Below, piece after piece: positions 8,853 to 17,267 of a stretch of DNA of 64,000 bases. The stretch spans positions 310,001 through 374,000 of the forward strand of contig NZ_LQRT01000002.1 of NCBI RefSeq assembly GCF_001632745.1. Direction: 5' to 3'. Made by a program: the position numbers and the translations under genes. The notes beneath the pieces are model-generated. The model was not told where the DNA came from and did no database searches. It saw only the letters and a program-made list of their open reading frames with translations. The DNA comes from Aquimarina aggregata. GTDB lineage: Bacteria > Bacteroidota > Bacteroidia > Flavobacteriales > Flavobacteriaceae. The first letter of the stretch is position 1. The number at the start of each line of letters is the position of its first letter.

Positions 8853-9866
8853 TTATTTTTTTGAATTTAGTATTTTTTCTATTTCTGTGAGTCTGTTGGA
8901 TAAAGATTTTAATTCTTTGTTTTCTTCTTCAAGTTTTTTGATTTTCTTTTCTTGTTGAATGGTGTATAAGGTTAGCTCTTCTATTTTTTGTAATAATTTA
9001 CTATCCATTTCCCCAAGAAAGATACCATCTTTTGCTACTTGTTTAGCACTAGGGATATCTTTAAGATGTCCTTTTTCTTTAATATGATTTTCTACATCTA
9101 ATAAAGAGGGGAGTTTATAGTCATCATAAAACACAAAATCAGACCAACCGGTTTCTACCTTTATTTCTTTAGCTCTTATTTTACCATTTACGGCTAGTTT
9201 CCATGAACCAGGGTTTATTGTTCCTATGCCAATATTTCCTTCATGATTAATAATCATATCATAACCAGAATTGGTTGTATTATTATGTGGAACTTTGAAA
9301 CCTAAATATCCTTGATTATTTGCAGTAGTATATAGAGATATGTCTGAGTGCAACATACCACCAGAGTTACTTTTGGATCTAAATCTTAAAGTAGCCTCAT
9401 TGCCTAAACCATCATTTTCGAGACGTAATAAGTTAGTGTTGGTTCCGTTTAAGGTTAATAACCCATTATCTGTATCTGTTGTTCCTATCCCGATATTACC
9501 ATTTCTACTAATCCTCATTCTATTTGCCGATGCCGCAAAGAAATCAATACCAAAATGTCCTGAAATATAAGAATTCATAGGGTTTACAAAACCTGTTGTG
9601 CCGTCTTGAAAGCCATGAAATCCAAAACCATATTGATTAATGTATTCTCCATCATAAAGAAAGTCATCATTACTAACAGCTGTTAATCCAGGAGAGTTGT
9701 TATCCTGATTATTAGCTTTTCCGACTTTAATGATACCTCTTACATCTAGTTTTTCAGATGGAGCGGTAGTTCCTATCCCAACATGGCCGTTTGGTAATTC
9801 TGTTATTTGTGCGCTCCCTAAAAAACTTAATGTTGCGCTAATTAGTGTTAAAATGGTCTTTTTCAT
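8853..9866 (-). CDS. Secreted repeat protein with S74/tail-fibre-like C-terminus
   Basis: A 337-aa exported protein with a signal peptide (MKKTILTLISATLSFLGSAQ). Three repeats of the GIGTT type occur (HVGIGTTAPSEKLDV, NIGIGTTDTDNGLL, NIGIGTINPGSWKLAVNG), as in trimeric tail-fibre-like proteins of Bacteroidota. The C-terminal module (WSDFVFYDDYKLPSLLDVE, then GHLKDIPSAKQVAKDGIFLG) is shared by many flavobacterial secreted proteins and ends in a coiled coil (residues 285-335). There is no phage cluster nearby, so it is not read as prophage. The function is unknown, possibly cell-surface adhesion. Confidence 0.7.
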   Translation of the reverse strand: MKKTILTLISATLSFLGSAQITELPNGHVGIGTTAPSEKLDVRGIIKVGKANNQDNNSPGLTAVSNDDFLYDGEYINQYGFGFHGFQDGTTGFVNPMNSYISGHFGIDFFAASANRMRISRNGNIGIGTTDTDNGLLTLNGTNTNLLRLENDGLGNEATLRFRSKSNSGGMLHSDISLYTTANNQGYLGFKVPHNNTTNSGYDMIINHEGNIGIGTINPGSWKLAVNGKIRAKEIKVETGWSDFVFYDDYKLPSLLDVENHIKEKGHLKDIPSAKQVAKDGIFLGEMDSKLLQKIEELTLYTIQQEKKIKKLEEENKELKSLSNRLTEIEKILNSKK

Positions 9867-9923
9867 TTTTATAATTTAGAATCTTTTCTGTTAATACTAT
9901 ACTAGTATATGTTTTAGGTACAG

Positions 9924-9951
9924 AAAATGTTACTTTAGGAAGTAACATTTT
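9924..9951. terminator. Hairpin terminator, second of a tandem pair
   Basis: A perfect 12-bp stem (AAAATGTTACTT with AAGTAACATTTT) with a 4-nt loop. It lies just past the hairpin at 9961-9998 for leftward transcripts from terC. The short A/T runs on both sides are weaker than for the first hairpin. Confidence 0.6.
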
Positions 9952-9960
9952 TATTTAAAA

Positions 9961-9998
9961 AAAACAGAAAGCTACTTATAAAAGTAACTTTCTGTTTT
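9961..9998 (-). terminator. Intrinsic terminator of the terC operon
   Basis: An 11-bp perfect outer stem (AAAACAGAAAG with CTTTCTGTTTT), extended after one mismatch by TACTT/AAGTA. On the minus strand it runs into an eight-T tract (plus-strand A-run about 9957-9964). It is 25 nt beyond the terC stop codon. Confidence 0.85.
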
Positions 9999-10022
9999 AT
10001 GTTCTATTTTATGTGTTGAGCT

Positions 10023-10829
10023 TTAATTCTGTTGTCCACTAAGCTTTCCTTTTTTACGCAGTTTAAAGTTTAAAAACTCAATAAATAAAGAAAAAGCTAT
10101 GGTAAAGTAAAGGTACCCCTTAGGTATTGTACCTACTTTACTATCAAATATTTGTAAATGTGCAAGATGTGCAGCTTCAGCGATTAACATAAACCCAATT
10201 AAGATCAAAAAAGATAACCCTAAAATTTGTACAGAAGGATGTTTATTCACAAAACGACCTACCGGTGTTGCAAACAACATCATAATTAATACAGAGACTA
10301 CAACTGCAATAATCATTAATATTAAAGCATCATTTGGATTTTCACTAAGACCGTTGGTCATACCAACGGCAGTAAGTATGGAATCAAAAGAAAAAACAAC
10401 ATTAATTAATGTAATTTGCACGATAGCATTTGAGAGCGTAGAAGAGCTCTTAGCTGCTATTTCTTTTTCTTCCTCACCTTTTTCATCTACTTTTTCATGA
10501 ATTTCATGTACGCTTTTGTACAAGAGGAAAATACCTCCTCCAAATAAGATTAGGGCTTGTCCGCTAATACCAGCCTCAATCCATGGCAAATTGATATGCC
10601 AAAACGGAGCTTCCATAGCAACAAGTAATGATATACCAAAAAGTAAAACAATACGCATCACCATGGCTAATAATAGTCCTATGTTAGTAGCTTTTTTTTG
10701 TTGATTTTGAGGTAACTTGCTGGATGCTATCGAAATAAATATGATATTATCGATACCCAAAACGATTTCTAGAAAAGTTAATGTTAGCAGAGCTACCCAG
10801 GCATCTGCTGATGCGAAAATTTCAAACAT
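10023..10829 (-). CDS. TerC-family integral membrane protein
   Basis: A 268-aa polytopic inner-membrane protein of the TerC/Alx family, linked to tellurite resistance and manganese homeostasis in other bacteria. Both hallmark Asp motifs are present: EIVLGIDNIIFI (about 21-32) and NVVFSFDSILTAVGM (about 143-157), inside repeated transmembrane bundles. Seven or so hydrophobic segments are visible, with a charged cytoplasmic loop (EKVDEKGEEEKEIAAK) in the middle. The start codon overlaps the stop of the lipoprotein gene by one base, so the two are translationally coupled. No ter stress cluster is nearby. Confidence 0.88.
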   Translation of the reverse strand: MFEIFASADAWVALLTLTFLEIVLGIDNIIFISIASSKLPQNQQKKATNIGLLLAMVMRIVLLFGISLLVAMEAPFWHINLPWIEAGISGQALILFGGGIFLLYKSVHEIHEKVDEKGEEEKEIAAKSSSTLSNAIVQITLINVVFSFDSILTAVGMTNGLSENPNDALILMIIAVVVSVLIMMLFATPVGRFVNKHPSVQILGLSFLILIGFMLIAEAAHLAHLQIFDSKVGTIPKGYLYFTIAFSLFIEFLNFKLRKKGKLSGQQN

Positions 10830-11206
10830 TATTTTATTTTTTTTGCGGTTCCACGTTGTTTATTTTTAGCTACTCCTACAAGTCCGTATTCAAAAGTGTA
10901 GGTTTGATCATCGGTTGATAAGATTTTCATATGTATCGCCTTTTCTTCAGCCATATTTTTTGGATGTATTTTTTTTACGATATACTCACATGGATTAATC
11001 CACCGAATACTTGAGGTATCACTTTTACCTTGAAAATAGTCTATTTCTAGAGTATCATTGCGCACAAAAGTGGTCTTGACTAATTCTCCGTTAAGATAAG
11101 TTTCGAATTCAAATGTCCCTGTTTTAAAATCGGTGCAATTACGTTCTTGTTGATAACAACTTGTAAAAAGTAAGCTTAGGAGCCCTATAAAAGCAATTTG
11201 CTTCAT
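10829..11206 (-). CDS. Small lipoprotein of unknown function
   Basis: A 125-aa predicted lipoprotein. The signal MKQIAFIGLLSLLFTSC ends in a lipobox Cys at residue 17. The mature part carries NCTDFKTGTFEFE, SIRWINPCEYIVKK and MAEEKAIHMKIL and looks all-beta. From memory, similar flavobacterial proteins are sometimes labelled 'DNA topoisomerase IV' in databases, but nothing in this small exported protein resembles a topoisomerase. It is the first gene of a leftward two-gene operon with terC. No function can be assigned. Confidence 0.7.
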   Translation of the reverse strand: MKQIAFIGLLSLLFTSCYQQERNCTDFKTGTFEFETYLNGELVKTTFVRNDTLEIDYFQGKSDTSSIRWINPCEYIVKKIHPKNMAEEKAIHMKILSTDDQTYTFEYGLVGVAKNKQRGTAKKIK

Positions 11207-11276
11207 ATGATAATTTAACTAGAGAACGAAAATAAATTTATTTCCAGAGAGTATAAAGCCAGATGAGAAAAAGTTG

Positions 11277-11753
11277 TTAAGTTTTTTTCATTTGGTAAGA
11301 ACTAAAAGTTCCATCGACATAAAAAATGACAATGCGATCTATTGTTGTATCTCCTACTGAAGTCTTAGGAATTTGTTCTATGTGAGATTCGGTTATTGAT
11401 ATTTCCTTTTCTGGAACATCTGATTGTGAAAATAAATCTTGATCAGATGTATCTAACAGAGTAGAGGTTTTTGGTTGTATAGGGGATTCTATAATCGGTT
11501 CTTTTTGTTCAATAATAGATTCTTCTGATTTTGGAAACGCACCTTTTCCATAAAGCAACCATTGTAAATCTACATCAGTATATGCTTCAGTTATTTTCAT
11601 AACAAAATCTAAGCTTGGTTTGTTTCTTCCTGATAAAATATGTGAAATAGAGGATCTACCAACACCCATATAATCTGCAAAAGAAGAAGCTGATACAGCA
11701 TAGTGATCCATTATTTTTTGGATTCTTTTTCCAAAGTCTGTAGTGTTTACCAT
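11277..11753 (-). CDS. XRE-family transcriptional regulator
   Basis: A 158-aa DNA-binding protein with an N-terminal helix-turn-helix (about residues 8-62; SASSFADYMGVGRSSISHILSGRNKPSLDF). This is followed by an acidic, Pro/Ser-rich linker and a short conserved-looking end (IVIFYVDGTFSSYQMKK). There is no S24 protease or ligand domain. The gene opens a noncoding block with seven GTTTAC-N4-GTAAAC-like sites. One overlaps its own start codon and one covers a -7 box reading into the gene, so autoregulation is likely. The divergent M14 peptidase gene at 12135 is the obvious second target. Confidence 0.82.
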   Translation of the reverse strand: MVNTTDFGKRIQKIMDHYAVSASSFADYMGVGRSSISHILSGRNKPSLDFVMKITEAYTDVDLQWLLYGKGAFPKSEESIIEQKEPIIESPIQPKTSTLLDTSDQDLFSQSDVPEKEISITESHIEQIPKTSVGDTTIDRIVIFYVDGTFSSYQMKKT

Positions 11754-12070
11754 TGTAAACTATTGTTTAATTAAAACTTGAATACAAATGTAAACAATTT
11801 ACGTAAAACAATAGGTTTACAAATGTAAATCAAGAAAGTTTTAGTGTAAATTATAACTTAAAATAACTATATTTAAATAATTGATTTATAACGTATTGAA
11901 TGTTAATTAAGTAATTTAATAAACATCTTAATATTTATTTAGATACATTTGGAAATTCGGGTTTATAAGCTGTTTACAATTAGAAACAAAACCTATAAAT
12001 CAGAATGTTTACAAATGTAAATATAGCGTAGTTACATTTGTAAACTATAGTTAGTGTTACATTTGTAACT
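11745..12070. promoter_or_regulatory. Array of palindromic operator-like sites, XRE/M14 intergenic region
   Basis: Seven sites fit GTTTAC-N4-GTAAAC or a close variant: 11745-11760 (GTTTACCATTGTAAAC, covering the XRE start codon), 11780-11795, 11815-11830, 11972-11987 (weak), 12007-12022, 12030-12045 and 12055-12070. The copies at 11815 and 12007 are identical (GTTTACAAATGTAAAT). The first three start exactly 35 bp apart. A 10-bp palindrome TTTACGTAAA lies at 11798-11807. Most sites contain TACATTTG, which fits the Bacteroidota -7 box TAnnTTTG. It reads leftward in the sites at 11780, 11815 and 12007, and rightward in those at 12030 and 12055. I see no gene in this block. Confidence 0.75.
11785..11792 (-). 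promoter_or_regulatory. -7 promoter box for the XRE gene
   Basis: TACATTTG on the minus strand matches TAnnTTTG. It lies 32-39 nt upstream of the XRE start codon and inside the second operator-like site. No clear TTTG at -33, though a TTG occurs about 16 bp upstream. Confidence 0.5.
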
Positions 12071-12107
12071 TATTCTTTTATTGTTATGAATACTGGATAA
12101 ACAATAC

Positions 12108-12115
12108 TAATTTTG
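12108..12115 (+). promoter_or_regulatory. -7 promoter box for the M14 peptidase gene
   Basis: TAATTTTG matches TAnnTTTG and lies 20 nt before the chosen ATG at 12135. The operator-like sites at 12030 and 12055 lie just upstream, where a regulator could block or aid polymerase. Confidence 0.5.
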
Positions 12116-12134
12116 TTGTTTGACTACATACATT

Positions 12135-13292
12135 ATGAAGATAAGTACATTACAGAATTTGTTTAATAAACATAAAGAATCATCTTTATTTGGGCGTTAT
12201 ATTAACCTACATCATATTACTCCTTTACTAGATAAATTATCAACTAAAACAAGCGTAAAACAAATAGGGACTTCAGAAAATAATGCTCCTATTCATCTTA
12301 TAACATTAGGTACTGGATCCAAGAAACTTTTGTTTTGGTCACAGATGCATGGAAATGAAAGTACAACTACAAAAGCTGTTTTTGATCTTTTAAATGTTCT
12401 TACAGATACATCAAACGAATTTGCTACATCAGTATTAAAAGAATGTACTCTATATATTGTTCCTATATTAAGTCCAGATGGTGCAATGGCATATACCAGA
12501 CTTAATTATAATAATGTTGACTTAAATAGAGATGCTCAGACAAAAACACAAAAGGAAAGTATTGTTTTGCATGAACTCATAACTACTATTAAGCCTGATT
12601 TCTCTTTTAACCTTCATGGTCAACGTACTATTTTTAGTGCAGGAGAAACTAATTTACCTGCAACAGTATCATTTTTATCCCCTGCAGGCGATAAAGAGCG
12701 TTCAATAACGTTAAGTAGAAAAATAGCGATGCAAGTGATAGCCAAAATGAATACGGTGTTACAAGAGTGTATACCTGATCAAGTAGGACGATATGATGAT
12801 GGTTTTAATATTAATTGTGTTGGAGATACATTAGAGTCTATAGGAATACCAACTATTTTATTTGAGGCTGGGCATTATCCCAACGATTATGACCGAGAAG
12901 AGACTAGAGCATACATTTTCTATGCTTTAATGACTTCTTTACATTGTATTACTTATGATCATATAACAGGAGACCAGTATAAAGCATATTTTTTGATTCC
13001 TGAGAATGGAAAATGCTTCTATGACGTTATTATAAGAGACGTTATTTTAAAAGACAAGAATGTAGATATAGCGGTACAGTATACTGAGAAATTATCTGAA
13101 AATAATGTGAAATTCGTACCAAAGATTGTTAAAATTGAAAACTTACGAAAATTTTACGGACACAGAGAAATTAAGGGTGAAAAGAGAACAATACGTAACG
13201 AAAACCTTAGAGTAGAGATAGTTCCAGAGATTGACTTGTTAAAATTTTACTTAGATTCTGAATTATTCTCAATAGAATCGATAAAAAGATGA
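12135..13292 (+). CDS. M14-family zinc carboxypeptidase-like protein
   Basis: Predicted zinc-dependent carboxypeptidase or amidohydrolase of family M14. The zinc motif H-x-x-E is HGNE (His72, Glu75). The third zinc ligand is probably the His in FSFNLHGQR, and the catalytic Glu is in TILFEAGHYPNDYDREE. The ATG at 12135 (MKISTLQNLFNKH) is preferred over an upstream TTG at 12120, because a -7 box ends at 12115. There is no signal peptide, so it is cytoplasmic, unlike secreted digestive M14 enzymes. The last 110 residues form a separate domain I do not recognise. It lies between the operator array and an Lrp gene, so it may serve peptide or amino-acid salvage. Confidence 0.8.
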   Translation: MKISTLQNLFNKHKESSLFGRYINLHHITPLLDKLSTKTSVKQIGTSENNAPIHLITLGTGSKKLLFWSQMHGNESTTTKAVFDLLNVLTDTSNEFATSVLKECTLYIVPILSPDGAMAYTRLNYNNVDLNRDAQTKTQKESIVLHELITTIKPDFSFNLHGQRTIFSAGETNLPATVSFLSPAGDKERSITLSRKIAMQVIAKMNTVLQECIPDQVGRYDDGFNINCVGDTLESIGIPTILFEAGHYPNDYDREETRAYIFYALMTSLHCITYDHITGDQYKAYFLIPENGKCFYDVIIRDVILKDKNVDIAVQYTEKLSENNVKFVPKIVKIENLRKFYGHREIKGEKRTIRNENLRVEIVPEIDLLKFYLDSELFSIESIKR

Positions 13293-13323
13293 AATAAAAT
13301 GTATGAAAACTTTATTTTTCTGT

Positions 13324-13331
13324 TATTTTTG
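13324..13331 (+). promoter_or_regulatory. -7 promoter box for the Lrp-type gene
   Basis: TATTTTTG matches TAnnTTTG, 36 nt before the ATG at 13368. The Lrp gene therefore probably has its own promoter and does not depend only on read-through from the M14 gene. Confidence 0.5.
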
Positions 13332-13367
13332 CAATGTAAATAATCGGGAAAAATAATATGAATTACT

Positions 13368-13847
13368 ATGGCAAAATTTAAATTAGACGAAGTAGATCAC
13401 CAAATTTTGGATATGTTGATTGAAAATACGCGTACTCCTTTTACGGATATTGCAAAGAAATTATTGATTTCTGCAGGTACCGTGCATGTACGAGTTAAAA
13501 AAATGGAAGAAGCAGGAATTATTGAAGGCTCTTCATTAACATTGGATTACAGAAAATTAGGATATTCATTTATAGCTTATGTAGGTATATATCTACAAAA
13601 TACTTCACAAACTAAGTTTGTGTTACAAAGAATTAATGAAATACCTTATGTAACTGTTGCTCATATTACTACTGGAAAATTTAATATTTTCTGTAAAGTA
13701 AGAGCAAAAGATACTAATCATGCAAAAGAAATTATTTTTATGTTAGATGATATCGATGGAGTATATCGTACAGAAACTATGATTTCTTTAGAAGAAAGTA
13801 TTAATGATAAGAAACGCTTAATGCATTCTATTTTTCAGGATATGTAA
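13368..13847 (+). CDS. Lrp/AsnC-family transcriptional regulator
   Basis: A 159-aa regulator with the standard layout: an N-terminal winged helix-turn-helix (residues 5-60; DHQILDMLIENTRTPFTDIA, then SAGTVHVRVKKMEEAGII) and a C-terminal RAM ligand/oligomer domain (about 70-150; VTVAHITTGKFNIFCKV). Such proteins sense amino acids. The ATG at 13368 is preferred because the nearby upstream ATG at 13358 is out of frame. It is 75 nt downstream of the M14 gene and ends in an intrinsic terminator. Confidence 0.9.
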   Translation: MAKFKLDEVDHQILDMLIENTRTPFTDIAKKLLISAGTVHVRVKKMEEAGIIEGSSLTLDYRKLGYSFIAYVGIYLQNTSQTKFVLQRINEIPYVTVAHITTGKFNIFCKVRAKDTNHAKEIIFMLDDIDGVYRTETMISLEESINDKKRLMHSIFQDM

Positions 13848-13869
13848 AGGGTATCTATTGATATAATAT

Positions 13870-13904
13870 AAACCCTTTAAGAAAGTTTCTTAGAGGGTTT
13901 TTTT
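13870..13904 (+). terminator. Intrinsic terminator of the Lrp-type gene
   Basis: AAACCCT pairs with AGGGTTT, and after one mismatch TAAGAAA pairs with TTTCTTA. A seven-T run follows. It lies 23 nt past the stop codon. Confidence 0.85.
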
Positions 13905-13998
13905 AAGTTTAAGAAATACAAACAAAGAATTGATAGCTATATTATTTCTTGTAATATGTATTTAAATATAACCACAAACCACAATTACCACCACAAAA

Positions 13999-16584
13999 AT
14001 GGCTAGAATTCCAAAAATAGAACGTTTTAATGAAAATGTTCTGGCAAAGTATCAGATCTATAATAGTATATTCATGACTTTGCCGTTTGACACTATTACA
14101 AATACAGGTGTACTTTTGCCACTATTTAGCGAAGTATGTGAAAAAGGCTATGATGCCCACAAAAATCCAACAGAGATTGTAGAAAACTTTTTTAACCTGT
14201 ATCAGGACAATCCTTCTGAGAAAGAAAAACATGATTTATTGTTTAGGTTTATACAATACATCGAGCGTCAAGTAGTATTGTTTGATGCTATAGAAGATGC
14301 CGCTTTTCCAGTTGTAAATAATATGGATGGTAGAGGGACATTAAGAAGTATAAAAGAAGAAGCACAAGCAAAGGGACAATTAGAAGAACTTAAAGAATAT
14401 CTTCGACGATTTAAAATTCGTCCCACATTAACGGCGCATCCCACACAATTTTATCCAGGAACTGTTCTTGGGATTATTCATGATTTAGATAAAGCAATTC
14501 GAGGTAATGATTCTGCAAGAATTAAAAAATTATTGGCTCAATTAGGTAAAACCGCATTCTTTAAAAAGGAAAAACCAACACCATATGATGAAGCTGTAAG
14601 TTTGATTTGGTATTTAGAAAATGTATTTTATCACTCTGCAGGTACTATTTACAATTATATTCAACAAAATATCTTTGAAGGTGAGGATATGGAGAATGAT
14701 TTGATCAATTTAGGGTTTTGGCCAGGAGGAGATCGTGATGGAAATCCATTTGTAACCACAGAAACTACTCTTAAAGTTGCAAAAAGATTACGTAAAACTG
14801 TTTTGATCAACTATTACAGGGATATTAGAAATCTTAAGAGAAGGATTACTTTCGGAAACCTTCAAGAAAAAATAGGAGTCTTAGAGACGGCATTATATGA
14901 CAACTTTTACTACGCAAAAACAGCAGAACCATTATCAATTGAAACGTTAATGAATGGCTTATTAGAGGTAAAAGAAGAATTGATTGCAGAACACCAATCT
15001 TTGTTTTTAGAAGAATTGCAAAATTTGATTAATAAGGTAAAAATCTTTGGTTTTCATTTTGCTACTCTTGATATACGTCAAGACTCAAGAATTCATCATA
15101 AAGTATTGACCGATGTAGTTAGAAAGAGTATTGCTTTAGGATTAAATATTTTTCCTGAAAATTATGAGTCTTTATCCGATCAAGAACAAATTGAAATATT
15201 ATCAAAAGCAAACGGTAAATTAGACCCTTCGGTTTTTGAAGAAGATATTACTAGAGCTACATTAGAATCTATTTATGCGATAAAAACTATTCAGGAAAAG
15301 AATGGTGAACGTGCTGCAAACCGTTATATTATTAGTAATAACGGAAATGAGCTTAACGTTATGGAAACTTTTGCTCTAATTAGACTTTGTGATTGGGAGT
15401 TACCTACTGTAGATGTTATTCCGCTTTTTGAAACTGTACCTGATTTACAAGTAGCGCATCAAGTAATGGAATCACTGTATAGTAGTCCTGTCTACATGGC
15501 ACATCTTAAGCGTCGTGGGATGAAACAAACCATTATGCTTGGATTCTCTGACGGAACTAAAGATGGTGGATATTTAATGGCAAATTGGGGGATTTTTAAA
15601 GCTAAAGAAGCACTAACAGAGGTTTCTAGAAAATATGATGTAAAAGTTGTGTTCTTTGATGGTAGAGGAGGACCACCGGCAAGAGGAGGAGGAAATACAA
15701 ATCAATTCTATGCCTCACTTGGCCCAACAGTAGAAGATGAAGAAATTCAATTAACAGTACAAGGGCAAACTATTAGTTCAAATTTTGGAACTTTAGATTC
15801 CTGTCAGTATAACTTAGAACAGTTGCTGGGAGCTGGTGTAGAAAACGAATTGACTAATAATGAGGGTAATTTGTTTTCTGCAGAGAATAAGGAAACAATG
15901 CAGAACTTGGCAGATACAAGTTACCAAGCTTATGTAGACTTTAAAAATCACCCAAAGTTTCTACCGTATTTAGAACATATGAGTACTTTAAAATACTATG
16001 GTAAAGCGAATATCGGAAGTAGACCTTCAAAAAGAAGTAAAAGTGCAACTCTAGATTTTGGAGATCTACGTGCAATACCTTTTGTGGGTAGTTGGAGTCA
16101 GTTAAAACAAAATGTTCCTGGATTTTATGGAGTAGGAACAGCTCTAAAGGTATATGAAGATAAAGGCGAATTTGATAAAGTAATATCACTTTACAAAGGT
16201 TCTCCGTTTTTTAGAACTTTAGTTGGTAATAGTATGATGAGTCTTACAAAATCATTCTTTGAGTTAACCGCTTATATGAAAGAAGATGAGCAATATGGAG
16301 CATTTTGGGATATTATTCATGATGAATACCTTTTGACAAAACGATTGTTGTTTAAGTTGACTGGTTATTCTGAGCTAATGCAAAATGAACCGGCAGGAAA
16401 AGCGTCGATTGATATTAGAGAAAATATTGTTTTGCCATTACTTACGATACAGCAATATGCGCTCAAGAAAATTCAAGAAATCCAAAGAGGAGGAAATGTA
16501 GACGTTGATGAATTGGAGGTTTATGAGAAAATGGTAACACGCTCATTATTCGGAAATATAAATGCAAGTCGTAATTCTGCATAA
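13999..16584 (+). CDS. ppc: Phosphoenolpyruvate carboxylase
   Basis: Fixes bicarbonate onto phosphoenolpyruvate to give oxaloacetate, refilling the citric acid cycle. Key motifs are the catalytic His147 in RPTLTAHPTQ, the active-site segment FWPGGDRDGNPFVT (about 245-258), and the glycine-rich loop GRGGPPARGGG (about 555-565), the variant of the usual GRGGTVGRGG. The C-terminus ends in ASRNSA; the classical enzyme ends in NTG. At 861 aa it is close to the usual length. It stands alone between two terminators. Confidence 0.93.
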   Translation: MARIPKIERFNENVLAKYQIYNSIFMTLPFDTITNTGVLLPLFSEVCEKGYDAHKNPTEIVENFFNLYQDNPSEKEKHDLLFRFIQYIERQVVLFDAIEDAAFPVVNNMDGRGTLRSIKEEAQAKGQLEELKEYLRRFKIRPTLTAHPTQFYPGTVLGIIHDLDKAIRGNDSARIKKLLAQLGKTAFFKKEKPTPYDEAVSLIWYLENVFYHSAGTIYNYIQQNIFEGEDMENDLINLGFWPGGDRDGNPFVTTETTLKVAKRLRKTVLINYYRDIRNLKRRITFGNLQEKIGVLETALYDNFYYAKTAEPLSIETLMNGLLEVKEELIAEHQSLFLEELQNLINKVKIFGFHFATLDIRQDSRIHHKVLTDVVRKSIALGLNIFPENYESLSDQEQIEILSKANGKLDPSVFEEDITRATLESIYAIKTIQEKNGERAANRYIISNNGNELNVMETFALIRLCDWELPTVDVIPLFETVPDLQVAHQVMESLYSSPVYMAHLKRRGMKQTIMLGFSDGTKDGGYLMANWGIFKAKEALTEVSRKYDVKVVFFDGRGGPPARGGGNTNQFYASLGPTVEDEEIQLTVQGQTISSNFGTLDSCQYNLEQLLGAGVENELTNNEGNLFSAENKETMQNLADTSYQAYVDFKNHPKFLPYLEHMSTLKYYGKANIGSRPSKRSKSATLDFGDLRAIPFVGSWSQLKQNVPGFYGVGTALKVYEDKGEFDKVISLYKGSPFFRTLVGNSMMSLTKSFFELTAYMKEDEQYGAFWDIIHDEYLLTKRLLFKLTGYSELMQNEPAGKASIDIRENIVLPLLTIQQYALKKIQEIQRGGNVDVDELEVYEKMVTRSLFGNINASRNSA

Positions 16585-16623
16585 AGAAGAGAATTATAAA
16601 GTACTGTTAAGAGTATAATGTAA

Positions 16624-16658
16624 TGAGGTAGGAATTGTTAAATTTCTACCTCATTTTT
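16624..16658 (+). terminator. Intrinsic terminator of ppc
   Basis: TGAGGTAGGAATT pairs with AATTTCTACCTCA (one G-U pair), followed by TTTTT. It lies 40 nt past the ppc stop codon. Confidence 0.85.
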
Positions 16659-16689
16659 AATTACAATAACTTTTATTATAGTTTGTCTT

Positions 16690-17202
16690 ATGTTATCTCA
16701 AGTAAAAGAAGGAGAATACAATCCGTATTATGGTACTTACATATCAAAAGCATCACATGCTGATATTGTAGAAGGCCTACAAAGTGGTAAAAAAGAATTT
16801 ACAGATTTTGTTAATGCTATTCCCTTAGAAAAATGGTCATATGCTTATGCAGATGGCAAATGGTCAGTTGCAGAAGTGTTGCAACATTTAATTGATACCG
16901 AACGTATTTTCTCGTATCGTGCACTGCGTTTTGCTAGAAATGACAAAACACCAATTGTTGGATTTGATCAGGATAACTATGTACCGTATTCAAATGCTAA
17001 CAATTATAGTAAAGAAGATATACTATCTGATTTTGAAGCTATGCGTAATAGTTCTATTGCTTTATTTAGAAGCTTTACAGACGAAATGTTAGGAATGATA
17101 GGAGAAGCTAGTGGTAGTCCAATGAGTGCAAGAGCAGCAGGTTATATTCTTTTAGGTCATCAAGTACATCATTTTGAGGTTATTGAAGAGCGATATTTGT
17201 AA
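16690..17202 (+). CDS. DinB-superfamily protein
   Basis: A 170-aa four-helix-bundle protein of the DinB/YfiT-like superfamily, whose members bind a metal through three His and often act as thiol-dependent transferases. Visible family features are KWSVAEVLQHLIDTERIFSYR (first His near residue 66) and the C-terminal helix GYILLGHQVHHFEVIEERYL with His155 and His159. The exact substrate is unknown. It is downstream of ppc behind a terminator, so it is probably expressed separately. A short hairpin follows. Confidence 0.8.
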   Translation: MLSQVKEGEYNPYYGTYISKASHADIVEGLQSGKKEFTDFVNAIPLEKWSYAYADGKWSVAEVLQHLIDTERIFSYRALRFARNDKTPIVGFDQDNYVPYSNANNYSKEDILSDFEAMRNSSIALFRSFTDEMLGMIGEASGSPMSARAAGYILLGHQVHHFEVIEERYL

Positions 17203-17220
17203 AAAAAATAATCAAATTGT

Positions 17221-17246
17221 ACCTCTAAGCTTTGTAGCTTAGAGGT
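17221..17246. other. Perfect hairpin before the NTF2-like gene
   Basis: An 11-bp perfect stem (ACCTCTAAGCT with AGCTTAGAGGT) and a TTGT loop. No T-tract follows on the plus strand. It lies 21 nt before the ATG at 17268. It may be a weak terminator for the DinB gene, an mRNA-stabilising end or a 5' UTR element. Confidence 0.5.
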
Positions 17247-17267
17247 GCAATATAATTAAATTGGAAA

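Noticed and set aside
8853..9866. Prophage tail fibre gene
   Set aside because: No phage genes are near it. It has a signal peptide and the common secreted flavobacterial C-terminal module.
10829..11206. Reading this lipoprotein as a topoisomerase IV component
   Set aside because: It is 125 aa and exported as a lipoprotein, and real parE and parC lie at 1-5432. The name is probably a database error.
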